DNA of 64,000 nt, taken from assembly GCA_030535975.1 (NCBI GenBank), contig JAUNQW010000001.1, positions 1-64,000 of the forward strand, in the 5' to 3' direction. The notes under the pieces were generated by a model. It ran no database searches. It was not told the DNA's origin and saw only the letters and a list, made by a program, of their open reading frames with translations. Source of the DNA: Atopococcus tabaci. Lineage in GTDB: Bacteria; Bacillota; Bacilli; Lactobacillales; Carnobacteriaceae_A. The translations under genes were made by a program, and so were the position numbers. Positions 52,266 through 64,000 of this stretch are shown piece by piece. The stretch's first letter is position 1, and each line of letters begins with the position of its first letter.

Positions 52266-52567
52266 TGATGGATCAACAAAAAGCATTAAAATTATTAGGC
52301 TTAGCTTTACGCGCAGGCAAACTGGTGCATGGAGAAGCTTCTGTATTGGCAGCGATCCGTAATAAAAGTGCAGGTTATGTTTTTGTTGCGGCTGATGCAA
52401 GTGATAACACAAAGAAAAACTTTACCGATAAAACAAATCATTATGAAATACCTATTAGTTTTGACTTTTCAAATGAATTGATCAGTCAAGCCATCGGTAA
52501 AAACAGAAGCAGTGTGGCATTGATCGACCAAGGTTTTTCGAAGAGTATGAAGAAATTAATTGAATAA
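52265..52567 (+). CDS. ylxQ: L7Ae/L30e-like RNA-binding protein (YlxQ)
   Basis: A 100-residue protein of the L7Ae family. LLGLALRAGKLVHGEASVLAAIR (near 8-30) and VFVAADASDNTKKN are conserved. It binds kink-turn RNA in characterised relatives. Its ATG overlaps the ylxR stop (TAATG), so translation is coupled. infB follows 20 bases later. Confidence 0.92.
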   Translation: MMDQQKALKLLGLALRAGKLVHGEASVLAAIRNKSAGYVFVAADASDNTKKNFTDKTNHYEIPISFDFSNELISQAIGKNRSSVALIDQGFSKSMKKLIE

Positions 52568-52587
52568 AGTACAGTGGAGGTTAGAGT

Positions 52588-54795
52588 ATGGCGAAAAAAC
52601 GTGTATATGAAGTAGCACGAGAATTAGATATGAAAAGTAAAGAATTGCTGGAATATACTCAAATATTAGGGATGGAATTTTCAAGTCATATGGCATCAAT
52701 GACAGAAGAAGAAATAAATCACGTCCAAAAAGAACTAGCCGGCAATGATACAAAAGAGTCTGATTCAGATCAAGTGCAAGAAGAATTCAGTCCAGACAAG
52801 AAAGAACAAGATGAGACGCGGGCTCCGAGTTCAGAAAAAGAAGAACCGGCCGAGCCTGCAGCAGTGAATGAAAAGCAGCAAGCTGAACCAGCAAAAGCTG
52901 CACCTGTTCAGAATAAAAAGAAAAAGAAAAAATCTAAAAAGAAAAAGAGAAAATTTGATCAGAGAAATATTAAAGATCAAACTCAAGTTGCGCAAGGTAA
53001 AAAGAAAGAGGTGAATGACGATATGTTGGAGTATAGAGATGGGATGACAATTGCAGAGATTGCTGAATCAATTGATCGAGACCCGGCAGATTTAGTCAAA
53101 CAATTATTCATGCTGGGAGTTATGGCCAATCAAAACCAATCCCTGGATACTGATACGATAGAAATTTTAGCAGACGAACTGGGCATTGAAGCCGTTCAGG
53201 CAGAAGCTGAAATAGATTTAGATTCGACAGATCCGGCAGATCCTGTAGGTTTCCAAAGCTTTCTGGAAGAAAATAAAGAGAATGCTGAATTGGCAGAAAG
53301 ACCTCCCGTTGTTACGATCATGGGACACGTTGACCATGGGAAAACAACTTTATTAGATACTTTACGTGATGCCCGGGTAACAGCAGGAGAAGCTGGAGGA
53401 ATCACTCAACATATTGGTGCCTACCAGCTGGAATCTCAAGGTAAAAAAATCACTTTCTTAGATACTCCCGGACACGCGGCTTTTACTACCATGCGTGCAC
53501 GTGGAGCGGATGTGACGGATATTGCTATTATCGTTGTAGCGGCAGATGACGGCGTTAAACCTCAGACTGAAGAAGCGATTAACCACGCTAAAGCAGCCGG
53601 AGTACCAATTATCGTAGCTATCAATAAGATCGATAAGCCGACAGCTAATTCAGACCGTGTAAAGCAGGAACTGATGAATTATGAATTAATTCCTGAAGAG
53701 TGGGGCGGCGATACCATCACAGTAGAGATTTCTGCCTTGATGGGTCAAAACTTAGATGAGTTATTAGAAATGGTCCTTTTAGTAGCTGAAGTGCAGGAAT
53801 TAACAGCACCACCTGAAGGTCGTCCACTGGGTTCTGTGATTGAAGCACGCTTAGATAAGTCACGTGGACCTGTAGCTACTATTTTGGTACAGGAAGGAAC
53901 ACTTCGAGTAGGAGATCCTATCGTTGTAGGTTATACGCATGGACGTATACGTACGATGACAGATGACCTGGGTAACGATATCACTGAAGCCGGTCCGTCT
54001 AAACCGGTCGAAATTACCGGGTTAAACGACACACCTGAAGCTGGAGATAATTTTGTTGTCTTTGATGATGAGAAGACTGCCCGGGCTATCGGACGAAAAC
54101 GTGCGGAAAAACAGCAGGTCGAATCCCGCAGAAAAACCAGCAGCATGTCATTAGAGACCTTATTTGAAAATATTCGTGATGAAGAGTTGAAAGAAGTTGC
54201 CCTCGTTGTAAAAGCAGATGTCCGGGGTTCTGTTGAAGCCTTAGCTTCTTCACTTCAAAAGATTGAAGTGGAAGGTGTTAAAGTAAATATCATCCATACA
54301 GGGGTTGGAGCGATCAATGAAACGGATGTCACGCTTTCAGCAGCTTCTAATGCGATTATCATCGGATTTAGCGTGCGGCCAAATGCTCAAGCAAGCGCTC
54401 TTGCGGAGCAGGAAGGTGTAAGCATCCAGACCTATAATGTCATTTATGACGCTATTGATGATGTCGAAAGTGCGATGAAGGGTCTTCTTGATCCGGAATA
54501 TAAAGAGCAGGTTATCGGCTTAGTGCAAGTGCGCGAAGTCTACAAAGTAACAAAAGTAGGAACGATTGCCGGCTGCTATGTCACCCAGGGACGTATTACC
54601 CGTTCAAGCGGTGTGCGCTTAATCCGTAATGGCGTAGTGATTTACGAAGGTGAGCTGGCAAGTCTGAAGCGTTTCAATGACGATGTTCGTGAAGTGACAA
54701 ACGGCTACGAATGTGGTTTAATGATAGAAAACTATAATGATATTAAAGTCGATGATGAGATTGAAGCTTATGAAATGGTTGAAATCGTTCAGTAA
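52588..54795 (+). CDS. infB: Translation initiation factor IF-2
   Basis: A 735-residue GTPase that places initiator tRNA. A short N-terminal IF2_N module (1-50), a charged Lys/Glu/Ala linker (52-145) with a [12 protein letters not shown] block, a second IF2_N (near 150-200), the G domain with [12 protein letters not shown] (near 247-258), DTPGHAAF and NKIDKP, then domains II-IV. TGGAGG lies before the ATG. Confidence 0.97.
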   Translation: MAKKRVYEVARELDMKSKELLEYTQILGMEFSSHMASMTEEEINHVQKELAGNDTKESDSDQVQEEFSPDKKEQDETRAPSSEKEEPAEPAAVNEKQQAEPAKAAPVQNKKKKKKSKKKKRKFDQRNIKDQTQVAQGKKKEVNDDMLEYRDGMTIAEIAESIDRDPADLVKQLFMLGVMANQNQSLDTDTIEILADELGIEAVQAEAEIDLDSTDPADPVGFQSFLEENKENAELAERPPVVTIMGHVDHGKTTLLDTLRDARVTAGEAGGITQHIGAYQLESQGKKITFLDTPGHAAFTTMRARGADVTDIAIIVVAADDGVKPQTEEAINHAKAAGVPIIVAINKIDKPTANSDRVKQELMNYELIPEEWGGDTITVEISALMGQNLDELLEMVLLVAEVQELTAPPEGRPLGSVIEARLDKSRGPVATILVQEGTLRVGDPIVVGYTHGRIRTMTDDLGNDITEAGPSKPVEITGLNDTPEAGDNFVVFDDEKTARAIGRKRAEKQQVESRRKTSSMSLETLFENIRDEELKEVALVVKADVRGSVEALASSLQKIEVEGVKVNIIHTGVGAINETDVTLSAASNAIIIGFSVRPNAQASALAEQEGVSIQTYNVIYDAIDDVESAMKGLLDPEYKEQVIGLVQVREVYKVTKVGTIAGCYVTQGRITRSSGVRLIRNGVVIYEGELASLKRFNDDVREVTNGYECGLMIENYNDIKVDDEIEAYEMVEIVQ

Positions 54796-54819
54796 GACTC
54801 TTTAATGGAAGGTGATAAC

Positions 54820-55176
54820 ATGGCAAACCAACAAAGACATGGTCGTGTACAACAAGAGATTTTAAGAAATGTAACAGATATCCTGCAAAAGGAAGTTAAT
54901 GATCCTCGTGTGCAGGGTATCACTGTGACAGAAGTAGAATTGACCGGAGATTTGCAAGATGCGACTGTTTATTACAGCAGCTTAAATGAGGATGCTGAAG
55001 AGAATGAAAACATTCAAAAAGGACTGGATAAAGCAACAGGCTTAGTTCAATCTCAAGTTGGTCAGCGGTTGACCACCTACCATACTCCTCGTCTCGTCTT
55101 CAAAAGAGACAAGTCAATTGAGACGGGGAACCGTATTGATGAGCTGCTCAATAAAATTAAAGACCAGGATGAATAA
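54820..55176 (+). CDS. rbfA: Ribosome-binding factor A
   Basis: A 118-residue KH-fold protein for 16S 5' processing and cold adaptation. HGRVQQEILRNVTDIL, DPRVQGITVTEVELTGDLQDATVYYS and a C-terminal RLVFKRDKSIETGNRIDELL are typical. ATG 54820 follows GGAAGGTGATAAC; the ATG at 54805 lacks a ribosome binding site. It is the last gene before a terminator. Confidence 0.95.
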   Translation: MANQQRHGRVQQEILRNVTDILQKEVNDPRVQGITVTEVELTGDLQDATVYYSSLNEDAEENENIQKGLDKATGLVQSQVGQRLTTYHTPRLVFKRDKSIETGNRIDELLNKIKDQDE

Positions 55177-55236
55177 AACTGCCCCTCACTTCTTTAATAT
55201 AAGTCATAGTGAAAAAGTATAACAGGTTGGATGAAG

Positions 55237-55278
55237 TAGTGTCGGTGACTTATAAATGTTGCCGGCACTATTTTTATT
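55237..55278 (+). terminator. Terminator of the rimP-rbfA operon
   Basis: TAGTGTCGG pairs with CCGGCACTA around a 16-base loop and is followed by TTTTTATT. Confidence 0.85.
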
Positions 55279-55342
55279 GAGAAAATTCTTACAAGAAAAT
55301 ACCGGGAGGACCGGTAAAAAATAATGAAAAGCAGGTGAAGGT

Positions 55343-56263
55343 ATGGATGGAGGAATCATCCCATTATGGAAAGAAAAGGGAGTATACAGCCAGCGCTATA
55401 TCACTCAAATCAGAAGACTTTTAGATATTAAAAAAGTAGGGCATTCTGGAACTTTAGATCCCGATGTCGATGGTGTGCTGCCAGTGGCTTTTGGCTGTGG
55501 AACTAAAGTTTTAGAATATATGCTGGACTCGGATAAAAAGTATCAAGGGTCTGTCACCCTGGGTTATTCTACCACCACAGAAGATGCGAGCGGAGACCGG
55601 GTGGAACACAAGGAGCTTGGGTCTCATGATTTGAATGATGAAAGAATCGATGAAGTTCTTTCTTCTTTTTTAGGCGAAATCGAGCAGACTCCACCGATGT
55701 ATTCTGCCGTTCGGGTGGATGGTGTCCGTCTTTACGAACTCGCCCGTCAGAACATAACGATTGACCGCCCCAGTCGGAAAGTAACTATTTTTGCTTTGGA
55801 AAGAACATCGCCGGTAAAATATGATGAAAAAAATAAACTTTTTACTTTTTCTTTTGATGTTCACTGCAGTAAAGGGACCTATATTCGAACATTGGCTGTG
55901 GATATCGGCCAGGCCATGAATATTCCGTCTCACATGTCCTCTCTTACTCGTATAGAGAGTGCGGGAATCCGTGCCGGCCAGACCTATAAGATGGAAGAGT
56001 TAATCCAGGCTGAAGAAGCCGGGCATTTAGAAGAACTCATCCTGCCGATTGAAGATTTTCTAACCTCTTATGATTTTCTAGAGGTAAGTCAGGATTTAAG
56101 CCAGAGAATTAAGCACGGCGCTCAATTAAATATGAATAATTTCAGAGACAGAAAAGCAGAGTTTCCAGCTCTCTTGACTTATAATAAGGAAGCCTTGGCA
56201 GTCTATGAAGAAAATCCTAAGAGACCGGGCTGGGTTAAGCCCTTAAAAATGATTAGAAGTTAG
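55343..56263 (+). CDS. truB: tRNA pseudouridine(55) synthase TruB
   Basis: A 306-residue synthase making psi55 in tRNA T loops. KVGHSGTLDPDVDGVLPVAFG (given here as its pieces KVGHSGTLD and PDVDGVL) carries catalytic D39, and KGTYIRTLAVDIG and SSLTRIESAGI are conserved. GCAGGTGAAGG precedes the ATG. ribF follows 11 bases later. Confidence 0.96.
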   Translation: MDGGIIPLWKEKGVYSQRYITQIRRLLDIKKVGHSGTLDPDVDGVLPVAFGCGTKVLEYMLDSDKKYQGSVTLGYSTTTEDASGDRVEHKELGSHDLNDERIDEVLSSFLGEIEQTPPMYSAVRVDGVRLYELARQNITIDRPSRKVTIFALERTSPVKYDEKNKLFTFSFDVHCSKGTYIRTLAVDIGQAMNIPSHMSSLTRIESAGIRAGQTYKMEELIQAEEAGHLEELILPIEDFLTSYDFLEVSQDLSQRIKHGAQLNMNNFRDRKAEFPALLTYNKEALAVYEENPKRPGWVKPLKMIRS

Positions 56264-56274
56264 TTGGAGGTCGC

Positions 56275-57219
56275 ATGAAAACAATCTATTTAACGCATCC
56301 TTATCATCCAAACTTAATTGAAAAGAGCAGAGTCGTCTTAGTTTTAGGCTTTTTCGACGGCATTCATCTGGGTCATCAGGCCTTAATAAATGCCGGCAGG
56401 GAAAAAGCAGATAAAGAAGGCTGTCAACTGGCTGTGATGACTTTTAATCGTCATCCCGGCCTGGTTTTTTCAAGAATTCATCCAAGAGACATCCAGTATT
56501 TAATTACATCTGAACAGAAGCAGAAAGAAATGGAAAAGTTAGGTGTAGACCTCTACTATGAGGTGGAATTTACGAGTGCTTTCGGGTCTTTGGCGCCGGA
56601 AGATTTTATCTCTCAATATATTGTCGGTTTGAATGCAGCGGCTGTTGTTGCCGGTTATGATTATACTTTTGGTCCCCCGGGGCAAACCAATATGTCCCTG
56701 ATGGAGGATCTAGCTGATGACCGCTTTGAAGTGATAATGATAGATGAGCAAAGATTAGATTCCGGTCAGGAGATCTCATCGACAGCTATTCGAAAATATT
56801 TAGTGGAAGGTGAGGTTGAAAAAGCCAATCAACTGCTGGGCAGACCTTTTGCAACAACAGGTTACGTCATCCATGGCATGGCTCGCGGTCGACAGCTGGG
56901 CTATCCCACTGCCAATGTGTATCCTGATCAGGGGCTCTTGATTCCAGCAGTGGGTGTCTATGCCAGTAAAGTATGTGTGCAGGGCAGGTGGTATGAGGCC
57001 ATGACATCGATTGGGTATAATGTGACCTTTGGAGATAGTGAAGAATATACCATCGAGGCCAATATTTTAGATTTTGATCAAGAGATTTATGGTGAGAACA
57101 TCACTGTTGCTTGGTATGAGTATATGCGTGATGAAGAAAAATTTGATTCGCTGGAAGATTTAATCGCCCAGCTGGCCCAAGATGAAGTAACTACCCGCAA
57201 GATATTAAAAAATTATTAA
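56275..57219 (+). CDS. ribF: Bifunctional riboflavin kinase/FAD synthetase
   Basis: A 314-residue enzyme. The N-terminal FAD synthetase half has GFFDGIHLGHQALI (near 24-37) and SSTAIRKYL; the C-terminal kinase half has GYPTANVYP and GVYASKV. It makes FMN and FAD from imported riboflavin. GGAGG precedes the ATG. It is translated with truB, as in other Firmicutes. Confidence 0.96.
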   Translation: MKTIYLTHPYHPNLIEKSRVVLVLGFFDGIHLGHQALINAGREKADKEGCQLAVMTFNRHPGLVFSRIHPRDIQYLITSEQKQKEMEKLGVDLYYEVEFTSAFGSLAPEDFISQYIVGLNAAAVVAGYDYTFGPPGQTNMSLMEDLADDRFEVIMIDEQRLDSGQEISSTAIRKYLVEGEVEKANQLLGRPFATTGYVIHGMARGRQLGYPTANVYPDQGLLIPAVGVYASKVCVQGRWYEAMTSIGYNVTFGDSEEYTIEANILDFDQEIYGENITVAWYEYMRDEEKFDSLEDLIAQLAQDEVTTRKILKNY

Positions 57220-57250
57220 GAAAATAAACTTTGTCTGCAAGTTTGATTCA

Positions 57251-57285
57251 GCAGCCTTTTAAACGCTCTCCAAAAGGCTGTTTAA
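57251..57285 (+). terminator. Terminator of truB-ribF
   Basis: CAGCCTTTT pairs with AAAAGGCTG around a short loop followed by TTTAATTTT. Confidence 0.85.
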
Positions 57286-57287
57286 TT

Positions 57288-57316
57288 TTGACATCGCCTC
57301 GACTTTTTGATATATT
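57288..57316 (+). promoter_or_regulatory. hrcA: Heat-shock operon promoter
   Basis: TTGACA and TATATT are separated by 17 bases, directly ahead of the CIRCE element. Confidence 0.9.
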
Positions 57317-57323
57317 ATGTGTG

Positions 57324-57350
57324 TTAGCACTTGGTTGGATTGAGTGCTAA
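57324..57350. promoter_or_regulatory. CIRCE element (HrcA operator)
   Basis: TTAGCACTT, nine bases, GAGTGCTAA. The consensus is TTAGCACTC-N9-GAGTGCTAA, so there is a single change in the left arm. It lies over the predicted transcript start and 46 bases before hrcA. Confidence 0.97.
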
Positions 57351-57396
57351 AAAAAGTTTTTGTGAAGCTTTTCTGTTTGAAGAGATGAGGGAAAAC

Positions 57397-58455
57397 ATGT
57401 TATCGGACAGACAATTATATATTATTAAAGCAATTGTCGAATTATATGCAAAACATGGTGAACCGATTGGATCAAAAACATTAATTGAATTTAAGAAATT
57501 AGATTACAGTTCCGCCACCATACGCAATGATATGAAAGCATTGGAAATGGCTGGACTTTTAGAAAAAACCCATACATCATCAGGACGGATACCATCTGAA
57601 AAAGGTTATCGTTTTTATGTCGATAACTTATCAAAATTGCTCCAAGCAGAGGAAGACACTGAAGAAAAAGACTTGAATTATCAGATGCTTTTCGAAACAT
57701 TAGATAATCCTTTTCAAAGGATCAGTGATATCATTCAATCCTCAGCAAAGATATTATCCACACTAACTAATTATACTGCTTTTATTCTGGGGCCTGAAGC
57801 TGAACATAATAAATTAATCAGCTTTCGAGTGACTCCTATCGCCAATAGACAGATGATGGCAATTATAGTGACTGATAACGGCAGGGTTGAAAACTTAATA
57901 TTCCAACTGCCTCCGAGTATCGATTACAGCAGTATGGTTAAGATGGTTCGAATTATAGAAGAGGAATTAGTGGGTCAGACTTTATATGAAGTTTACCGTC
58001 GTTTAAATAATGATATACCTAAATTAATTCACCGCTATGCGGCCAATGTTGAAAATGTATTCCAAGATATTATAGGAATATTTGAACAGACGTCGGACAA
58101 GACTTTATATGTTGATGGAGAATTAAACTTAATTGATTTTATGAAAGAAGAAAACTTAAATCATTTTAAATCGGTCTATCAACTTTTAGATGACAATAAA
58201 AATCTATTGAACTTGTTAGCCCACAATTCATCTGACACAATCAATGTTCGAATAGGCGGCGAGCTGGAATTTAATGAATTATCTGATTTTAGTTTGATTA
58301 CCGCTGACTATAATGTTAAAGATTATGGAAGTGGTATCATTGCTATATTAGGACCGACTAATATGGCTTATCAAAAGAATATTCAATTAATCGAAGCATT
58401 TCAAAATGTTTTACCAGTCGTGATTGAGCGTTACTATCAGCATCATGATGATTAA
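57397..58455 (+). CDS. hrcA: Heat-inducible transcription repressor HrcA
   Basis: A 352-residue repressor that binds CIRCE. The N-terminal winged helix includes EPIGSKTLIEF, YSSATIRNDMKALEMAGLLEKTHTSSGRIPSEKGYRFYVD, cited as its ends (about 24-71), and C-terminal ELEFNELSDFSLITADYNV is the family's late motif. ATG 57397 follows GAGGGAAA. It is first in hrcA-grpE-dnaK-dnaJ and represses its own operon. Confidence 0.96.
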   Translation: MLSDRQLYIIKAIVELYAKHGEPIGSKTLIEFKKLDYSSATIRNDMKALEMAGLLEKTHTSSGRIPSEKGYRFYVDNLSKLLQAEEDTEEKDLNYQMLFETLDNPFQRISDIIQSSAKILSTLTNYTAFILGPEAEHNKLISFRVTPIANRQMMAIIVTDNGRVENLIFQLPPSIDYSSMVKMVRIIEEELVGQTLYEVYRRLNNDIPKLIHRYAANVENVFQDIIGIFEQTSDKTLYVDGELNLIDFMKEENLNHFKSVYQLLDDNKNLLNLLAHNSSDTINVRIGGELEFNELSDFSLITADYNVKDYGSGIIAILGPTNMAYQKNIQLIEAFQNVLPVVIERYYQHHDD

Positions 58456-58478
58456 TATTTATTGGAAAGAGGTTACTG

Positions 58479-59024
58479 ATGTCAGACAATGAAAAAGATA
58501 TGATTCAAGATGAAATTCAAGAAGAAACAACTGAAAATAGCGAGTCTTCTCAAGAAAACATTGAGAGTGAAGCAGATTATATCAATGAATTAGAAGAAAA
58601 AACTGAAGAATTAGAAGATAAAAATATTCGTTTGCAGGCAGAAATCCAAAACTTGCAGAGACGAAATAGAAAAAACAAAGAAGACAGTGCGAAGTTCCGC
58701 TCTCAACAATTAGCTGAATCACTGATTCCGGCGATCGATAACTTGGAAAGAGTGCTGAGCGTCGAAGTGCAAACTGAAGAAGGCGAAAACATCCAAAAAG
58801 GAATCGACATGGTACTTTCGAGCTTTTATCAAGCTTTTGAAAGTGAGAGCATTGAAGTGATCGATCCTGCAGGTGAAGTCTTTGATCCTAATGTCCATGA
58901 AGCAGTTAATATGCTTCCGGCAGAGGAAGGCAAGGAAAGCGGCACTGTTGCCCAAGTCTTTTCTAAAGGATATGTATTGAACGGCCGTACATTAAGAGCG
59001 GCTCAAGTAGCAATTTATCAGTAA
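58479..59024 (+). CDS. grpE: Nucleotide exchange factor GrpE
   Basis: A 181-residue DnaK cofactor. A disordered acidic N-terminus (1-45), a long coiled coil (about 35-90) with ENLERVLS, and a C-terminal beta domain with DPNVHEAVNM and KGYVLNGRTLRAAQV. It begins 24 bases after hrcA. Confidence 0.96.
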   Translation: MSDNEKDMIQDEIQEETTENSESSQENIESEADYINELEEKTEELEDKNIRLQAEIQNLQRRNRKNKEDSAKFRSQQLAESLIPAIDNLERVLSVEVQTEEGENIQKGIDMVLSSFYQAFESESIEVIDPAGEVFDPNVHEAVNMLPAEEGKESGTVAQVFSKGYVLNGRTLRAAQVAIYQ

Positions 59025-60893
<1,869 letters not shown>

Positions 60894-60922
60894 AAAATAA
60901 AGTACAATAAAATATAAGCTTT

Positions 60923-60958
60923 AGAAAGCCAAAGGAAAAGTCTTTGGCTTTTCTATTT
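60923..60958 (+). terminator. Hairpin between dnaK and dnaJ, probable partial terminator
   Basis: AGAAAGCCAAAG pairs with CTTTGGCTTTTCT around a seven-base loop followed by a moderate T tract. dnaJ lies 70 bases downstream with no clear promoter, so read-through is expected. Confidence 0.7.
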
Positions 60959-61028
60959 TCAAAGAAAAACATGCCGTCTAAAGCACGCTGTTTTTGAGAA
61001 AATATAAGATTAAAAGGGGGAGGAAGTA

Positions 61029-62189
61029 ATGGCAGATAAAAAGGATTATTATGATGTCTTAGGCGTTTCTCGCGATGCATCAGCAGATGAAATCAAAAGG
61101 GCCTATCGTAAATTATCTAAAAAATACCACCCGGATATTAACGATGCTGAGGATGCTAATGAAAAATTTAAGGAAGCTACAGAAGCTTATGAAACCTTAA
61201 GTAATGATCAAAAGCGCCAGCAATATGACCAATTTGGCCATGCCGGTGCTCAAGGTGGTTTCGGTGGTGGTCAAGGTGCCGGCGGTTACGGTGGATTTAA
61301 TGCCGGCGGCTTTGGAGGAGGCGGCGGCTTTGAAGATATATTTAATACATTCTTCGGCGGCGGTTCAGCCACCAGAGACCCGAACGCTCCTGTTCAGGGT
61401 GATGACTTGCAATACACTATGGATTTAGAGTTTGAAGAAGCTGTTTTTGGTAAGGAAGAGACCATCCATTATAAACGAGATGAAACATGTTCTACGTGTA
61501 CTGGGAGTGGGGCTAAGCCGGGGACCGATCCTCAAACCTGTAGTAAATGTCGCGGGAGTGGAACGATGACAAGTGCCCAGCAGACTGCCTTTGGTACCTT
61601 CCAAACTCAAACCACATGTGATCAATGTGGAGGAACGGGTAAAGAAATTAAAGAAAAATGCCAGGACTGTCACGGAGCTGGACGCAGGCGCGAAACTCAC
61701 TCAGTAAAAGTGACTATTCCAGCCGGGATAGAAGACGGAAATCAAATCCGTTTACAAGGTCAAGGAAATGCCGGTGAAAATGACGGACCTTATGGTGATC
61801 TTTATGTTGTGTTCAATGTTAAACCAAGCAGTCAATTTGTCCGTCGCGGAAGTGAAATTTACTATGAGATGCCGATCAACTTTGTCCAGGCAACTTTAGG
61901 TGATGATGTACAGATCCCTACTGTTCATGGGAATGTCAGCTTAAAAATTCCAGCTGGAACCCAGACAGGAACAACATTCCGATTAAAAGGCAAGGGAGCA
62001 CCCAGGTTAAATGGCAGCGGCACTGGAAATCAACAAGTGAAAGTTAAAGTTGAAATTCCTAAAAAATTGACTAAAGAACAAGCTGAAATTTTACGTCAAT
62101 TTGCTGATGTCAGTGACATCCAGGTCAAGGAACAAGCAGATGACTCTTTTTTTAATAAAGTAAAAGATGTTTTCCGTGGTGACAAATAA
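61029..62189 (+). CDS. dnaJ: Chaperone DnaJ (Hsp40)
   Basis: A 386-residue type I Hsp40. The J domain (about 5-68) contains the conserved HPD; a Gly/Phe-rich linker (75-112) follows; the zinc region has four CxxCxGxG repeats ([32 protein letters not shown]) between about 150 and 220; the C-terminal substrate domain completes it. GGGGGAGGAAG precedes the ATG. Confidence 0.97.
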   Translation: MADKKDYYDVLGVSRDASADEIKRAYRKLSKKYHPDINDAEDANEKFKEATEAYETLSNDQKRQQYDQFGHAGAQGGFGGGQGAGGYGGFNAGGFGGGGGFEDIFNTFFGGGSATRDPNAPVQGDDLQYTMDLEFEEAVFGKEETIHYKRDETCSTCTGSGAKPGTDPQTCSKCRGSGTMTSAQQTAFGTFQTQTTCDQCGGTGKEIKEKCQDCHGAGRRRETHSVKVTIPAGIEDGNQIRLQGQGNAGENDGPYGDLYVVFNVKPSSQFVRRGSEIYYEMPINFVQATLGDDVQIPTVHGNVSLKIPAGTQTGTTFRLKGKGAPRLNGSGTGNQQVKVKVEIPKKLTKEQAEILRQFADVSDIQVKEQADDSFFNKVKDVFRGDK

Positions 62190-62198
62190 AAGAAAATA

Positions 62199-62236
62199 AA
62201 AACTCCTTTGTAATTTTTTCAAAGGAGTTTTTATTA
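62199..62236 (+). terminator. Terminator of the heat-shock operon
   Basis: AAAACTCCTTTG pairs with CAAAGGAGTTTT around a short loop, followed by T. Confidence 0.92.
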
Positions 62237-62381
62237 TGACGCTCAAAATAGAAATTTTGGACTTATTCAGCCTCCATAGTTAACTGGAGAGATAAGTCTC
62301 TGTCTAAATTGTCTAATAGTTGGATTATTTGATATAATAATTGATGAGTAATTTTATTGAAAGAAAGTAGGAACTGTATAC

Positions 62382-64000
62382 ATGGATAAGAAAGAAGCCC
62401 AAAAAAGGATTGAAAATACAAGAAATTTCTCAATCATCGCACACATTGATCATGGGAAATCGACATTAGCTGACCGAATCTTACAGGAAACCCATACCAT
62501 CAGTGAGCGGGAAATGGAAGAACAAGTATTAGACTCCATGGACTTAGAAAAAGAGCGTGGAATTACTATCAAACTAAATACAGTGGAAGTGGAATATCAG
62601 GCTAAAGATGGAGAGACTTACATCATTCATCTGATCGATACTCCCGGACACGTAGATTTTACCTATGAAGTCTCCCGGAGTTTAGCTGCCTGTGAAGGAG
62701 CCATTTTAGTAGTAGATGCTGCCCAGGGGATTGAAGCGCAAACCTTGGCCAACGTTTATTTAGCTGTGGATAATAATTTAGAAATAGTACCTGTCATTAA
62801 TAAAATCGATCTGCCTGCTGCAGATCCGGAACGAGTGAGAAAAGAAATCGAAGATGTCATCGGACTAGATGGAGATACTGCTATCCCGGCCAGTGCCAAA
62901 ACAGGCGAGGGGATAGAAGACATACTGGAAATGATTGTCCAGGAAGTGCCTGCTCCAGATGGCGACTTAGATGCCCCGCTGAAAGCTTTAATTTTTGATT
63001 CTGCTTATGACTCTTATCGTGGGGTGGTTTTAAGTGTCCGTATTATCGATGGAATAATTAAGCCGGGAGACGAGATTCAAATGATGTCGAATGGCAAAAT
63101 ATTTGAAGTAACAGAAGTGGGTGTTTTTTCACCGAGCCCGCTAAAACGCGACCAGCTCATGGTGGGAGAGGTAGGCTATATTACGGCTAATATTAAAACT
63201 GTCCGTGACACACGGGTAGGGGATACTATTACCCTTGCTTCAACTCCGACCGAAGAAGCACTGCCCGGTTACCGTCAAATGAACCCGATGGTTTTCTGTG
63301 GACTGTATCCGACAGATTCAGCGGATTACTTAGATTTACAAGAAGCCCTCGAGCGTCTGCAGTTAAATGATGCCGCTTTATGGTTTGAACCAGAAACGTC
63401 TCAAGCTTTAGGTTTTGGTTACCGCTGCGGCTTTTTAGGTATGCTTCATATGGACGTTATTCAAGAAAGAATCGAGCGTGAGTTTGGTTTAGATATCATC
63501 ACCACAGCTCCTTCTGTTATTTACCATGTCATCAAAACAGATGGTGAATTAATTGAAGTGGATAATCCTTCAGAGATGCCGGACCCCACAGAAATTGAAG
63601 CTGTTGAAGAGCCTTATGCCCGGGCAGAAATTACCGTTCCAAGTGATTATATCGGGGCGGTTATGGAAATTTGTGAAGAGAAACGCGGCAGTTTCCAAAC
63701 CATTGATTATATGGATGATATCCGAGTCAATGTCATTTATGAAATCCCTTTATCAGAGATTGTTTATGATTTCTTTGACCGCTTAAAATCGAATACAAAA
63801 GGATATGCTTCCTTAAGTTATGAACTCATCGGCTATCAGGAAAGCGATTTAGTAAAAGTGGATATTTTACTACACGGTGAACGTGTCGATGCTTTAAGCT
63901 TTATCTCTCATAAAAGCAACTCGCAATTACGTGGCCGCCAAATTGTGAAAAAATTGCGTGAATTAATTCCCAGACAACAATTTGAGATTCCGGTTCAAGC
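62382..64000 (+). CDS. lepA: Elongation factor 4 (LepA), 3' end outside the window
   Basis: A translational GTPase that back-translocates or remodels stalled ribosomes. The frame is open from ATG 62382 to the window end (539 codons, about 90% of the usual ~610). [18 protein letters not shown] holds G1, ERGITIK G2, DTPGHVDF G3, NKIDLP G4, and [17 protein letters not shown] (near 347) is the domain III/V signature. AAGTAGGAACTG before the ATG contains a moderate ribosome binding site. The C-terminal domain is missing only because of the window edge. Confidence 0.96.
   Translation, partial: MDKKEAQKRIENTRNFSIIAHIDHGKSTLADRILQETHTISEREMEEQVLDSMDLEKERGITIKLNTVEVEYQAKDGETYIIHLIDTPGHVDFTYEVSRSLAACEGAILVVDAAQGIEAQTLANVYLAVDNNLEIVPVINKIDLPAADPERVRKEIEDVIGLDGDTAIPASAKTGEGIEDILEMIVQEVPAPDGDLDAPLKALIFDSAYDSYRGVVLSVRIIDGIIKPGDEIQMMSNGKIFEVTEVGVFSPSPLKRDQLMVGEVGYITANIKTVRDTRVGDTITLASTPTEEALPGYRQMNPMVFCGLYPTDSADYLDLQEALERLQLNDAALWFEPETSQALGFGYRCGFLGMLHMDVIQERIEREFGLDIITTAPSVIYHVIKTDGELIEVDNPSEMPDPTEIEAVEEPYARAEITVPSDYIGAVMEICEEKRGSFQTIDYMDDIRVNVIYEIPLSEIVYDFFDRLKSNTKGYASLSYELIGYQESDLVKVDILLHGERVDALSFISHKSNSQLRGRQIVKKLRELIPRQQFEIPVQ

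Noticed and set aside
60894-61028. A second CIRCE element or promoter before dnaJ
   Set aside because: Only a hairpin of terminator type was found; no TTAGCACTC/GAGTGCTAA pair and no clear -35/-10.

Overview
The window is a chromosomal segment of a low-GC Gram-positive bacterium (Firmicutes, order Lactobacillales). The basis is the gene order rpsB-tsf-pyrH-frr-uppS-cdsA-rseP-proS-polC-rimP-nusA-ylxR-ylxQ-infB-rbfA-truB-ribF-hrcA-grpE-dnaK-dnaJ-lepA, a Gram-positive PolC, strong AGGAGG-type ribosome binding sites, a CIRCE element and a LexA box of the GAAC-N4-GTTC type. Family level (Aerococcaceae or a relative) is only a guess. A hemA-like gene that has lost its catalytic residues, with no other heme genes beside it, fits a heme auxotroph of this order.

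Layout. 1-210: the end of a tRNA array (Asn, Ser) with a terminator, probably the tail of an rRNA operon outside the window. 211-3650: degV, a possible coding relic, folP and an esterase. 3559-4360: a seven-tRNA operon (Glu-Asp-Phe-Tyr-Trp-Gln-Leu) with its own promoter and terminator. 4360-6480: the most accessory-looking part, holding a membrane-anchored coiled-coil protein with a DUF4041 region and a C-terminal GIY-YIG (T5orf172/MUG113) nuclease domain, plus a small membrane protein. 6590-23320: mostly single genes or short operons (ytxH-like, trmL behind a structured leader, patB-like, argS/argR divergent pair, DUF1189, split threonine/serine exporter, yfhO, pbp2B, a two-gene envelope operon, rpmG, rhomboid plus a rhodanese-like pseudoenzyme, miaA-hflX), then tRNA-Arg at 23395. 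23590-35060: DUF2187, TPR protein, tig, clpX, engB, the hemA-like gene, obgE, rnz, recJ, apt. 35146-37100: lexA facing DUF896/ynzC and yneF across two LexA boxes, then plsC. 37170-64000: the long translation, division and envelope-lipid cluster, polC, the nusA-infB operon, truB-ribF, the HrcA/CIRCE heat-shock operon, and lepA running off the right edge.

The housekeeping genes form recognisable units: translation factors (rpsB, tsf, frr, infB, rbfA, lepA), tRNA maturation (trmL, miaA, truB, rnz), lipid-carrier and phospholipid synthesis (uppS, cdsA, plsC), envelope proteolysis (rseP, rhomboid), replication and repair (polC, recJ, lexA) and protein quality control (tig, clpX, hrcA-grpE-dnaK-dnaJ). 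No CRISPR array, complete insertion sequence or intact prophage was seen.

The points most worth a second look are: (1) the glutamyl-tRNA reductase-like protein with its catalytic cysteine replaced, kept in the ancestral hemA position after engB; (2) the DUF4041/GIY-YIG membrane protein beside tRNA-Leu, next to integrase-arm-like repeats; (3) a 34-residue single-helix peptide gene at 40640-40744 with its own promoter, ribosome binding site and terminator; (4) a structured, terminator-ended leader or small RNA before trmL; (5) LexA boxes embedded in the lexA promoter facing ynzC with no division-inhibitor gene between them.
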